From: Neonectria sp. B-13
Lineage: Eukaryota > Ascomycota > Sordariomycetes > Hypocreales > Nectriaceae
Assembly (NCBI GenBank): GCA_002682825.1
Contig: NOKP01000004.1
Coordinates: 2,353,607 to 2,417,606, forward strand
Direction of reading: 5' to 3'
DNA length: 64,000 nucleotides
A program made the position numbers and the translations under genes. Position 1 is the first letter of the stretch. Each line of letters begins with the position of its first letter. This document shows, in pieces, positions 20,123 to 31,521 of the stretch. The notes beneath the pieces were generated by a model. That model was not told the origin of the DNA, ran no database searches, and worked only from the letters and a program-made list of their open reading frames with translations.

Positions 20123-22076
20123 ATGGCATTTCAACCAGATACCGAACCGCTAAGCCCTTCGACCACTATCAGTAGGGAAGGTAATCCAACGCAGCAGCCT
20201 GACCCCGATCAGCCCAGTAGCCCTTTATACGCACGTACGTCATCAGGATCCAAACCTCATGAGGAAGCAGAGGGATATGGTACTCTCCCAGACGATTTCC
20301 TCATGCCTCCTGCTTTTTCTTCCAAAGAAGAGGATGAACGACCTAAGATCATACCAGCCACCCGAAGATGTGACTGGGAGACCTTTATCAATCGCTTTTC
20401 GAACTACGAACCAGTCTATGCGGTTGATGCTCCGACAAGGACAAAGGCCCAAGTCCGGAAGGCGATGATCTAGCCCTACTTCCACGAAGGCTGTTTGCTT
20501 ACTCATTGAAACTGAGCAAATTCTTACCTGTTGACATTCGATGTGTGAAGGAACTTGACTGGAGAGATGATGGGTTCAGCCGTCTGGAGCTTGATAAAAA
20601 CCACAAAAGGATGATCCAAGGATCGGTACGCGCACTGCTGAGGCGGAGGCGTATCGAGAGGATCATCGAGAAGAACACCTCCGGCATGCTATGTACCCAA
20701 GACTTTATTAGGGGAAAAGGAAGAGGCCTCATTATCATGCTTCATGGCGAGCCGGGAATTGGCAAGACTGCCACCGCCGAGGCAGTGGCTCAAGCATACA
20801 AACGGCCATTATTCTCCGTATCTTTGGCCAACGCAACCAACTCTCATATGATAAGTTCTAGACTGACCGAATCGTTTCGGTTGGCGGATCTATGGGACTG
20901 CATCTTGCTGATGGATGAGGCCGATGTCTTGCTCTCTGCACGTAAGTCCACAGATAGCGCTGAAAATAATGTCGTGTCCAGTAAGTTACCCTGTTATTTT
21001 GATGCAGACACTTTGCAGTTGTCAGTAGGATTTGCTACTAATGCGAGGCCGTTAGTGTTTCTACACAAACTGGAGTATTTCAACGGCATTCTATTCATGA
21101 CAACGAACCGTATCGGAAGAATCGACCAAGCTATTTCCTCTAGAATTCACCTCACGCTGCACTACAAGAGGCTGGGAAAGGCCGAGATTGAGAACGTGTT
21201 CCGTATCAATATTGAACGGCTGCGACAGGCAGAAGAACAACAAAGTCAAGCATGCGGCGAGCGGCCCTTGGTGGTTGTGGAAAGCGACATCATGCAATTC
21301 GTGGCAGATCATTGGAAAAGCATCCAACAGGCAAAGGCGCCTGGAACGGGAGGCAGATACGCAACGCGTTCATAGTCGCATCGGGCCTAGCCAGGAACGA
21401 AGCCGAGGAGCAATCCTCCAGCTTCCAACCCCAGCTGCGATACTCGCACTTCAAAGAGGTGGAGAAAATGCTGGAAGAATATACTCAGATGCGATTGAGT
21501 GTTCTGGGGAAGGACGACGCTAGGCAGGCATTGTTGAACGAAGAGCGTGACGATGACTACGAGGATGGCGATGAGACACCTACTCTGCATCCCATTCACG
21601 GACAGACTGCACCACGGACCGAGACGACGTTTTCTCCTGATCGTAGGGAGTATGCTTCCAAGGATTTCAACTCTCGACACCAAGCGGGCATGGGCATGGG
21701 GTTCGCAATGTCCCCGTATGGCTATCCATCACAGCCTCCAGCTCACCCAAATCATTGGGGAATCAATACAGGACACACTCGTGGGTATCCCATGCACACA
21801 AATGCGCTTCCAGACAGGAAATACAACCAACACCCTCACCTCATGTCTCCGTACAGTGGAGAGACCTTGGATCAGCGAGTCGCTGGTATTGCCAGTCATG
21901 GGCAGGGCCAGCATTCTCCAAGCCATGACCAAATGCCGCTCAATGATGATCAAACTCTCGAAGAGTTATACCGGTATCCTGACCACGGGAGCTTTCGGCG
22001 ACAAGGATTACACCCAGAGCCAGGGAATGCCAACGATGATGATATGGGCGTTGGTTCTACAAGCCGTCTGGGGTAA
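20123..22076 (+). pseudogene. Broken AAA ATPase of the fungal DUF7025-AAA type
   Basis: Three pieces. (1) 20123-20473 is an N-terminal tail ending with CDWETFINRF, then a stop. (2) About 20428-21350 in another frame reads DDLALLPRRLFAYSLKLSKF and continues to the AAA domain. Walker A is GEPGIGKT (about 20748-20771), Walker B is CILLMDEADVLL, and the TTNR sensor-1 motif is present. An intron at 20981-21055 (GTAAGT, CTAAT, TAG) restores NNVVSMFLHKLEYF. (3) From about 21351 the conserved WNGRQIRNAF block is one frame over, followed by a low-complexity tail ending at 22076. Most of the usual N-terminal DUF7025 region (roughly 200 residues or more in relatives) is missing between pieces 1 and 2. 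The ATPase motifs are intact, so it may be a recent pseudogene or carry assembly indels. Confidence 0.65.
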
Positions 22077-22201
22077 CGAAGCGGTTGGGAACACCGAGGG
22101 TCAATGTTACCCGGACTAGGCGCTCAAATTGTAATACACTTTTATTTCTTTGGTTTACTCTATTTTCTCCTGGGTGTAGTTTTAAGTTTCTAGACAGCAA
22201 A

Positions 22202-23881
22202 TCACTCTTCTTCTATAGCATATCGTGCGCTCCGCAGCGAGCCAGGGCTCCCTGGCTCTCGGATGCCTTTCCAGAGCAGTCTACTTGTCTTCAGGAATCC
22301 GGGAAGCACGTATTTCTCAGTCCACATGAAAATAAAGTCGACGGTGTCCACGAAGACTCTAGGGTTAGACCGCAAATCGTTATAACTAGACGAGGGATCA
22401 TAGCATCGGGTCATGATGTTACTTTTGAGATGGTCGGGAATACCCAGCTCTCTCTTTGCACCTTCTTGGATGTAGAGGAATATGATGTTATCAGCTGACT
22501 TAATGAGATCATCTTTCGTCAATAGAGGAGTCGATGGATTTCCTGTCTCGGGGTTTGGCTCTATTGATGAGTCTCCATTTGGGCTGTCGTATTCCTGCTG
22601 AGTTCTCGTCTGTTGCGGAGGAGCTCGGGTTGTTCGTTGTATATGAATATCGTACTCCTGCTTGATATAGCGTGCATGTAAGTCTTTTTGTTGCATTACG
22701 TTCAGGCTAAGTAGAAGACTGTCAGAAAAGATCAGAATAAAGATAAGGCATCGCTGCGTACCAAAAATCCAAGTTGTCTTCAACACCGCGGTATCTCATG
22801 TATATGTAGAGATCAAACAGGCTGTAGGGTGAGCGGGTCTTTTGATCGAGGATGTGTGATAACGTAATTGACGTCTTTTGTTTTCGTTTTGCGACAGACG
22901 TCCGCGACCGTGTCGATACTTCCCGAAGGCGAGATGAGCTGTCTAGGTCAAGGCCCGTAGATAGGGTTGTGACTGCGGTTAAGTCCAGGACTGTGGTGAC
23001 TTGAAAAGATTCCGACACGGGACTCAAAAGGTCCTCAACATCAAGGTCGTTAATAGAGAGGTCCGTCACACCTGTGATGACACTGTCTGTGACGGTGTTG
23101 ACGGTGTATTGAGTATCCGTTGAGTTCCGTCTATCTTCTTGGATTGCGCTCATCATCACATACGGATGTATAGCTTGAACCTCGGCCTCTGGGATTTGGC
23201 TGATGGAAGGCGTCGCGAGATTATCGAGGTGAATGGGGGAGGTAATAGTTATACCAGGGAGTAATTGGGCTTGCGTCGTGGTGGATGTCGTCTCTGGCGC
23301 CGTGATTTGAGCCTTGTGTTTTCTTGACATATTCTGCTGGCTCTTTGCGACGTGTCTCATGATGTAGTCCATTTTATTGAGCCGGTCTTCAATGCGCGCG
23401 TTGGTACGGCTGTGAAAAATTGGTTAGAGTGTGACTTTTCATAATGGGAAATACTATCAACGAGGTGATAGCTTTAGCACATACCCAGATATCGCCGTCA
23501 AGATCAAGTTGAGACTGGCCTTGTGGCTCTCAATGCGGCGGAGCAACTTCATGGCATCTGGGCATTCTTGATCCACATGATCCTTGTCCATAATGAGGGC
23601 TGAGGATTGCTTGAGATGAACTCGTTCAGACCCGCGTACGTCTCCTGGCACGCAGCAATGATCTTGGAAACCTCGTCTTCAATGCCAGAAGACGCGGCTT
23701 TCGGGCTGGCGCTGGTGACACAGCCGTCCAGCTGACCGAGGGCGACATTGAGGGCGGAGATCTCGGCGCGGATACTGGATATCTCCTCGGGCGCATCGGC
23801 TACGGTGGTGGTGATGTCGTAGAGGGTGAGACTGAGCTTGCAGCCTGTTGCTATGAGCCCTACGATGGAGGCTGGATCCAT
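22202..23881 (-). CDS. Fungal STAND-type N-terminal domain fused to an RGS domain (one apparent frameshift)
   Basis: Starts at 23881 with MDPASIVGLIATGCKLSLTLYD, the pattern of the HeLo-like/PigL_N N-terminal domain of fungal STAND proteins. The frame then shifts by one base near 23550-23580 (LWTRIMWIKN in one frame, CPDAMKLLRRIESHKASL in the next). Intron 23410-23484 (GTATGT...CAG) links LTAISG to RTNARIEDRLNKM. A Ser/Thr-rich linker follows. The C-terminal part is an RGS fold: TLSHILDQKTRSPYSLFDLY, EDNLDF, a second intron (22707-22761, or ending at 22719), LNVMQQKDL, an insert, KSADNIIFLYIQEGAKREL, and FVDTVDFIFMWTEKYVLPGFL. RGS domains speed GTP hydrolysis on G-alpha. About 515 residues after splicing. 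The shift could be a real mutation, an assembly error, or a weak 62-bp intron with GTTTCC donor. Confidence 0.68.
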
Positions 23882-24978
23882 GATCTGTGGTTTGATAGAG
23901 GTCTATGTCACTAACATACAGGATTTGTATGGAAATTTGCGGAGAGATGATGGATGGTTTGAGGCGATACTGGGATTATAGCTAAACTCAGGTGGTTTCA
24001 CTGACGTCAATCTTTGGCTGGTCAAGCCAGATGAGACTATTGATTGATATCTGCCTTACATGCGAAGCACAGCCACAACCATTTGCACTACAACCGCCAC
24101 AGCCACAAATGCACTTTGGTTAGGCTAGGGGGGACGATGAACTACGAAGTAATAGCCTGGCCATGGTAAATATTCGGCATAATGGAGCAATTGGATTGGG
24201 AGAGCAGCATGACACCTCGTGAATACTTCCCATAATCCTTTACACCTGACTACTTGTGCATGGTGAGAACCTGAGTTGCTGAGGTTCGGGAGGCGGAGGC
24301 AGAGTGGATATTACAGCGGGGAAGCGAAATGAAACAGTGGATCTCCAAGCCCCTGCCGATTCAGGTTTTTTTCTCCCTGGGCTCCTTCACCTTCCGTTTC
24401 CATCTTGCAGCAGTTGGCAGAAAGCTGGCAGGGACTGCCCCCTCAGGCAACCCCTGCAAAGGGCCTGTGCTTCAGTGGGACCCTCGGCACCTGGGCTTCT
24501 AAAGTACTGGGCGTCGGAGCAACGACCGCCTAAAGCTGGAGTTTGTTTGACAGTTTAGCGGGTTAGCTCCCCGCCACTGTCTTCTGTACTGCGTAATTAG
24601 CGGGTCAACGGGACCCTAGCACCACCGAAAGAAAACTGAGGAAAAAAAACCCTTCCCTCCCAAGGGGTCCTCCAGTGGAGGGGCAGCCGGAGAACCAATG
24701 ACATCAACACGACCCCACCAAAAAGATTTCACCGACACACACACACGGCTCTCACACACGACGAGCGAGCTTAGGTTTGTTTTATTCGCCTTGGCCTAGG
24801 TTGCTTTGCTTTGTTTTTCTCGAGTCGTGCTGCTGCTGACGTTGTTGATCTGCTCTTTAAACACCCTTCTCCATCCTCCACAAAAAAAAAAACTCTTCTT
24901 CCTCCTCCTTCACACATCTTCTTACACACTCTCTACCTCTCCTCTCTCAAGTCAACACTTTGAGAATACACAGCAATA
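23882..24978. other. Intergenic between accessory island and histone chaperone gene
   Basis: Divergent promoter region of about 1.1 kb. The right end has an ACACACAC run and CT-rich leader (24840-24960), typical of a highly expressed gene. No gene recognised. Confidence 0.5.
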
Positions 24979-26101
24979 ATGTCTACCAGCGATATGCAAG
25001 ACGCCCACCTCCAGGAGGCCCTCGTCACCTACGAGAAGCTCCAGGATATCGAGGATGACATGGACGAGGTCGAGGTCGAGATCCGTAAGTCACTTCCCGA
25101 GCCAATGTCAACTTTGCGACTGCCCCGCGCATCTTGGACTCGCTCGAGTCGAGGCCAATTCCACTAACTGAAAAATTTCTTTTCCAAATACAGTCCGCCA
25201 GCAAGACAACCTCCTCAAGGACATCTACACCAAGCGCCAGGAGGTCATCGCCAAGATTCCCCAGTTCTGGCCCCTCGTCCTCGAGCAGGCCCCCCCGGAC
25301 GTCGATGAGTACATCCAGCCGTCCGACTCGGCCCTGCTCCTCAACTCCCTCGTCAACCTGAGTGTCGAGCGCTTCGAGCTGCCCAAGGGCGACCCCCGCA
25401 GCATCTCCATCAAGTGGGAGTTCAAGGAGAACGAGTGGTTCGAGAACAAGGTCCTCGAGAAGAAGTTCTGGTGGCGCCGCGCCAACGACGGCTGGGCTGG
25501 CCTCGTCAGCGAGCCCGTCGACATCAAGTGGAAGGAGGGCAAGGATTTGACCGGCGGCATGCTCGGTCTCGTCCAGAAGGTCTATGAGGAGGAGAAGGCC
25601 GGCAAGGAGGGCGAGACTGAAGCCGCCAAGAAGCTCAAGCAGCTGATGGAGGACACCGGCCTCGGCGGCGTCAGCTTCTTCGCCTGGTTCGGTTTCCGCG
25701 GCCGCAAGATCTCCGCCGAGGAGGACAAGGAGGCCTACAAGAAGGAGCAGGCGAGGCGCCAGGCCCGCAAGGAGGGCAAGGAGACCGAGGAGGAGGCCGA
25801 CGAGGATTCCGACGACGATGATGACGACGAGTACGAGATGGAGATCTTCCCCACCGCCGACGACCTCGCCGTGTGCATCGCCGAGGACCTGTGGCCCGGT
25901 GCCATCAAGTACTTCAGTAAGTTCACCCCCCGGTGAATGAAGAGCATGACGCTAAAGAAAAGAATGATGCTAACACTGCCTGTAGCCAACGCCCAGGAGC
26001 AGGACGAGATGAGCGACATGGACTTTGAGTCTGATGAGGACGAGGAGATGGACGACGACGATACCAAGGAGACCCCCGCCACCAAGAAGCGCAAGGCCTA
26101 A
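24979..26101 (+). CDS. NAP/SET-family histone chaperone
   Basis: Exons 24979-25084, 25194-25916 and 25986-26101, giving 314 aa. A long N-terminal dimerisation helix (VTYEKLQDIEDDMDEVEVEI into RQQDNLLKDIYTKRQEVIAK) leads to the NAP earmuff domain (IPQFWPLVLEQAPPDVDEYI, ISIKWEFKENEWFENKVLEKKF). The acidic C-terminal tail ends in a basic KKRKA. This layout fits SET/TAF-I beta and Vps75, which bind H3-H4 and in yeast assist Rtt109 acetylation. The acidic DEDSDDDDDDEYEMEIF block sits inside the earmuff region. Intron 1 is 109 bp, intron 2 is 69 bp, and both phases check. The CT-rich leader suggests strong expression. Confidence 0.9.
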
Positions 26102-26907
26102 ACAGTTTCGCTCTTCATCTTTTCCAACACGCTTAAAATATTTCCCTTTGTTAACCCCCCCCCAAAATGGATAGACGCCAGGAGAGAGGGAAGAAGCCAT
26201 CTAGGAGGCTATGAGATAGACGATAGACGTATATAGAGCTGATTATTCATTTTGTTCATACCCCAACGTCACAAATTGAACACAGTTTCTCAAGTGTGTT
26301 GCCTTATTTTGCCGCAAGTCATGGAAATGTCAGCATTACAAACTCGCTGGGCCTGAGTAGCCAGACAGGGTAAAATCCCGAAAAGGCGGGGCAAATCCGC
26401 CTGTGCAAACTCGCGTCTCGCCAATGATGTCAGAGGAGGCTTGCTGAAATCCGGGGTATGAGCAGGAACAAATTTACGGATACAGATAACTAACTGTCAG
26501 CGGTCAATTCTCTTCTCAGGGCTCGGTAACTTCGGCGTGGCTGGCGAAGAACAAAATCCTTCCAGAAAAAGCCACACCCTCAAGTAAGTACGGTATTTAT
26601 ACAAACCACTGCCAGTTGACTCTGTCGTGCCGCGAATTCTATTACTGGATTACACGAGCCAACCTGAATCGTACAGTGTTCACACCACAACTCTAAACAG
26701 TTAACAAAGCACCTCCGGACCTGTCGCCATTTGTCAGCACCACCATCAGCCGCCCTGCAGTGCAGGCATCACAAGACGAGTTTCGTCGTACTATACATAA
26801 GATCTACGTGTTCCCTACGTGCTGCGCAGCGCGCCGTGAGCCAATTGGCGGAGGGTGGTTTGGATTTGGGTTATAAAACTACATCATCGTCCCCCTCCTT
26901 CTCCGGA
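26102..26907. other. Intergenic
   Basis: 3' UTR of the chaperone gene then promoter of the questin-oxidase-like gene. No gene or known site identified. Confidence 0.5.
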
Positions 26908-28554
26908 ATGCTCTCCCGCCAGGCATGGCGAGTCTTTGCGAGACCACGGTCGGGAATTGTCTCCAGGAACTACGCGATCATGGCTACGCCCTTTCGAATC
27001 GATGTTGAGCCCAAGGATGCCGGGTTGCTGGGGTTGAAGCTGAGGAATCAGGAGGCTGCCAGGGTGTCGGAGCTGCTTCAGAAGGACCTCGAGGTTTGTT
27101 CTTGATGCTCGCTTGTTAGCCTATAGAGTGTCATTGTCAGAGGCTAATACTTGGGTTTAGAACCACCATGTTTTCTTCAACGTCGATGGCTATCACGACC
27201 ATGTAAGACTCACTCACCCTTCCGCTTCCCAGAGCCCGTCACTCACATCACGACTCACAGCTCGTCCACCACCTCCTCACCCTCTATGGCACTGGTGCGA
27301 GCACACAGGACCTGCAGAAGGCCTTCGACGCCAACGCCTCGTACCAGCTCAAGGCCATGAAGCCCCGCGACCAAGTCGTCGAGCAACTCGCAAAGGACTG
27401 GGACGGCGCCAAGGAACACCTCGGCAAGGGGCGACAGTACTCGTCATTCTTACGCTTTTTCCAGGGCGAGATTGAGAAGATTGGGTGGAAGGAGGTGCTG
27501 TCGGAGTATCTTTTCAAAGACGATGAACGGGGTCGCGACTTGCAGAGCCGGCTCTTTGGAGGTATCTACCGTTGAACAGCTTCACGACTTTCAAAGAAGG
27601 CGGACTGACGCCGTTGTAGGCCTGCTTCACCCCCTAATCCAGCTCATGTACGGCCTCGAGTGGGAACAACCCGCGCTGATTGCCTCGGGCCTCGCGCAAA
27701 TCTGCGTCCACGACAACAGCCTGCACGACTTCCTCACGCGCTCGCGAGCCGCCGCGCAGCCGGACTCGGCGCACACGGGCTCCATCCTCGACCTGTACGC
27801 CCCGGACGAGAAGCTCGCGTCGAGCGCGCGCTGGACGGACCGCAACCGCATCTACGACGGCGTGTTGAAGCGCGCGCCCGAGGAGATGGCGCAGCTGGCG
27901 AGCCGCGTCAGTGTTCGGCCTGAGGACCTGGAGGAGCGGACGGCCGAGATGGCGCACACGGCGGCGTATGTCGCTACGGCTGCGGCGTTTCACCCTCCGC
28001 ATGTCCCCCATTTTGACTTCTTCTTCACGTATGCCTCTGTTCTCTCTTCTTCCTCCTCTCTTCCTCTCTATCCTCCATCGCACCGAAGCTGACGTCGCCG
28101 TATAAGCCACCACATGACATCCGCCCCCTTCTTCCTCATCATCAACAAGCACCCGTGGATCCCCATCGCCACGAAAACCCGCCTCCTCGAGTCCAAGATC
28201 CGCCTCGACCTGCTGCAGTACATCGCCCGTGGCTGCCCCCCGCTGCACCCGGACACCCTCCTCCGCTACACGCCCAAGGACCCGTCGCCGGGCGTCTCCC
28301 GGCCCGAGGACCTCCTGTCCCGGATTCACACCATCGTCGACGACGGTCACACCGTCAAGCTCGCCCGCGCGCTGCTGCTCGCCCAGCGCGTGTCGCGGCC
28401 GTACGCGGGGAGGCCGTGGGTGCGGATCCCGGAGGGCGAGGGCTGGTTGAAGGCGCAGTATCTGCTGTTGGATGCGAATGAGCACGGGGAGGTCCAGTGG
28501 GTGAGGGCGTCTGGGTTCGAGGAGGCATGGGAGGAGATTCCGAAGGAGCAGTAG
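26908..28554 (+). CDS. Questin-oxidase-like (AflY/HypA-family) protein with likely mitochondrial presequence
   Basis: Exons 26908-27093, 27161-27202 (42 nt), 27261-27561, 27620-28028 and 28107-28554, all GT-AG with matching phases, giving 461 aa. It matches the DUF4243 questin oxidase-like family (AflY, HypA, GedK), whose members perform Baeyer-Villiger-type ring cleavage in aromatic polyketide pathways. Support is the N-terminal FFNVDGYHDHLVHHLLTLYGTGAS block, the central GLLHPLIQLMYGLEW segment, and the C-terminal HHMTSAPFFLIINKHPWI segment. No polyketide synthase is nearby, so the substrate is unknown. The first 24 residues (MLSRQAWRVFARPRSGIVSR...) are Arg-rich with no acidic residue, like a mitochondrial targeting sequence. 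A second in-frame ATG at 26980 (MATPFRIDVEP) could give a cytosolic form. Confidence 0.83.
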
Positions 28555-28673
28555 GTACGTGTGTGAGATTGCATGACATGTCAGTATTCAGATAGGCCTA
28601 TGTATCACCATGAATGGAATGCAGCTGCGACTGTTGGGTAATGCTTGGGTATTTTGAATCATCTTTGCCCCGT

Positions 28674-31521
28674 CTAGTCTAATCCAATCCACTCGTCATC
28701 GTCAGAACCATTCTCAGACTCAACCTTTCCATCCAAATCAATCATTTTCACCTCCGCACTTTTCCCACCCGGCGCATCCAACGTCTTGACGTCCTTTCCG
28801 CCCTTGTCCCCAGCCTGTCCCAGCAAGTAATCCACCATGTAAACGTTCTCATCCGCAAGCCGTCGAATCTCGTCCCTCATCTTGGACACGGCGCGCGCGA
28901 CAACCCGCAGCTCCACATCCGCCTTGGCACGGTTCGCCGACAGCCACACGCCGTGCTTGTCGACGATGGCCTTGATCCAGAGGAGGCAGAACTCGATGTG
29001 AGGCGACTCCTCCGTCTCGGCAGCGACGAACCGCAGGAGTCGCGAGACGTAGACGGTTGGCAGGCCGGCGACGACCAGAGGAACTGTGGGCGGGGGGACG
29101 GCCTGGAATACGCGCTTGATCAGACCGGCTTCGTTGAGGCGGAAGGCCATGACAAGGGCCTTGAGATAGTCGAGGTCGTTTTCCAGGACAGCGAGGGTGG
29201 AGGCAGGGGTGATTTCCATGTTCAGGTCAAAGGGGTCGAATTGGAGATCGTTGTCCAGGCTGTAGATGAGAAGGCCCTCTGTCGAGGCGGCACAGAAGGC
29301 CGTTCCAGTTGGCGAGAAGCCAATGCCAGTCACGCGGACCTCGGGCATCTTCTTTCTTGCTGAAGGATCGCCACGCTTTGTGCCGGGCAACGAGCTATCA
29401 ACCCGGTCTTCCCTATCCGACGCCTCCGGATCATCGAGCTCTCCCGCGGGGCCAGCCTCCGTCAAAAGCTTGCTGTTGAGGAACTCCTGGGTTCCTGAGA
29501 GCGAGAGGTTGACGCTGACGGTGAACTTCTTGAGCAGAACCATGGTCGTCACAGAGTACAGGCAGATATACTTGCTGTTGCCGCCCGCCAGGAGGCAGCT
29601 GCCATCGGTGCTGTAGCGGATGGTGTTGAAGCTCTTCGTTCCAGCGACGTTAGCGGCGGTTCTTCGGTCTGACATCTTTCGACCTCCAGAGACGTCTCGT
29701 CGTCCATCCACGCCAGAAACCTGCTCGGCGTCTGTCATGGACCAGAAACTCAACTGACCGTCGAGTGTGGAAATTGCGAGTTGCAGCGAGTCTGGGCGAA
29801 TGGCCATGTCAAGCACGTCGGCCTGGAGCTGCAGGGGTTCGCTCGTCTGCGTCCGGCTGAAGATGGACCAGATACGAGCGGTTCGGTCCCAACTACCGCT
29901 GACGAGAGAGTCACCATTCGGCGCAAATGCCAAGGACGAGACAGGCCCCTCGTGTCCTGAAAGTTGGTCGAGCAGTTGCCCAGTCTGGACACTCCAGATG
30001 TGAATATCGAACGAATCAAGGGATCCAGCTGCCACGACTTCACCACTCGGGTCGACTGCCATGCACGAGAACGAGAGCCTCGTGGGTGCTGTGAAGGTTC
30101 GGAAGTTTCGATATCGGATGAGATCCCATGCGCGGATGGAGCCGTCAAGACTGGATGTGAATAGAACATTGCCCTTCTTGGCAAACTCGCAGGCAGTCAC
30201 GCCGCTGGTGTGCTCAGTAAAGGTAACGATGCAGAATCCTGACTGTATGTCCCAGACCTTAATCTTTCCATCGTCTGCGGTGGTGATGATCCGCTGGCCG
30301 TCCGGCGAATAGACCAACGAGTTCATCGAGTCGAAGTGGCCCTGTTGCTTGAGGATGTACGACTCCGACTGCCATTCCCACACCAAAAGCTGGCCTAGCT
30401 TAGAAGCGCCAAATGCTAGCCATTCTCCGCTCTTGTTGATGGTGACAAAGTCGATGTCATTCTGGGAGATGCTCAGCTTGTGAATGTTGTTAAAGTCGGG
30501 CATCTCGTAGAGTCCAAAGAGACCGTTCGAGAAGCCAGCCACCAGGAGGTTAGTCTCTGGGTGGAACGCAGCGCATCGAACGTGGGCGCTTCCTTGCATG
30601 AAATAATGGCGCTGAACGATGCGCCATCGCATGTCAGAATCGTCATCATCGTCGCGCATCTTGGCGTCCTCCTCTACTCGGCTGATGGGCTTCACGTATT
30701 GCCAATCGAATACAGCGCCGTCCTTGCTGACAGTGTAGATAGTCTCCTGGTTCTCTGAGAACCAAGCACCAATAATACCCTGCTTGTGTCCCGAGAGGAC
30801 CGTGGGCGTGAAGCCGTCCTCGGGAGTCAAGCTCCATATCCGGGCTGTCAAGTCCTTCGAGCTGGTGAGGAAGAAGCGCGAGTCGCTGGACCATTCGATG
30901 TGTTGGACGTTATCAAAATGCCCGGTATGTGTGTGGTATCGAACAAAGGGGGCGAATTCGAGCTCGCCCTCCACGGACGCGTCGGGGGTGGAGGGGACAT
31001 GCCAGACCTCGATCTTGCGGCCCAGGCCAACGGCGAAGTGACGGCCGGAAGGCGCAAATGCGAGCGCTGTGACCCGCGCACGGAATGAGAAGTGGTAGAC
31101 GGAAATGCGCCGAGGCACATTGGTCAAGATCGCATGGCCATCCTCGTCAATTGAGAGAAGTAGGTTGCCGCGGGGCGTGAGGCCGATCTGGGCAATGTTC
31201 TTGCGGTGCGCAAACGGAAGGGTATAGGACTTGTTCCTGCGCAACAAACGAGTCAGCCACGGTAACAAGATGCTGTAGAGTGCTGAGAAGCGCATCGAGA
31301 GCAAAGCGCACATACTCTACAAGATTAAAGACAGTCACCCTGTTGCCGACGGGCGAGAAGAGGTGGGTTCCATCTGGGCTGTAGAGCAAGTTGCCCTGGC
31401 AGTAGACAGTGCCAAGCAAGTTCGAGAACTAGTGAGGTAAGATTAGCATATGCAAATTGACCGAAGGACTCGATTGAGGAGCATCTAGAAGTCTGCTTCG
31501 TACCTTGAAGTCGGTCTTCAT
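28674..31521 (-). CDS. PWP2: Periodic tryptophan protein 2 (SSU processome)
   Basis: Exons (minus) 31521-31504 (18 nt), 31428-31316 and 31236-28674; introns of 75 and 79 bp, giving 897 aa, close to the 923 aa of the yeast protein. Pwp2/Utp1 is part of the UTP-B complex that binds the 5' ETS of pre-rRNA with U3 snoRNA in the nucleolus. The protein opens MKTDFKFSNLLGTVYCQGN. It then carries two tandem WD40 propellers (for example FDNVQHIEWSSDSRFFLTSS, SGVTACEFAKKGNVLFTSSL, GPVSSLAFAPNGDSLVSGSW) and a C-terminal Utp12-type helical domain (about residues 690-830). The tail is acidic. The tiny first exon encodes only six residues. It is divergent from the septin gene, with about 790 bp between starts. 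Confidence 0.95.

Noticed and set aside
26908..28554. Possible secondary-metabolite gene cluster around the questin-oxidase-like gene
   Set aside because: Neighbours are a histone chaperone and PWP2. No polyketide synthase, transporter or cluster regulator is present.
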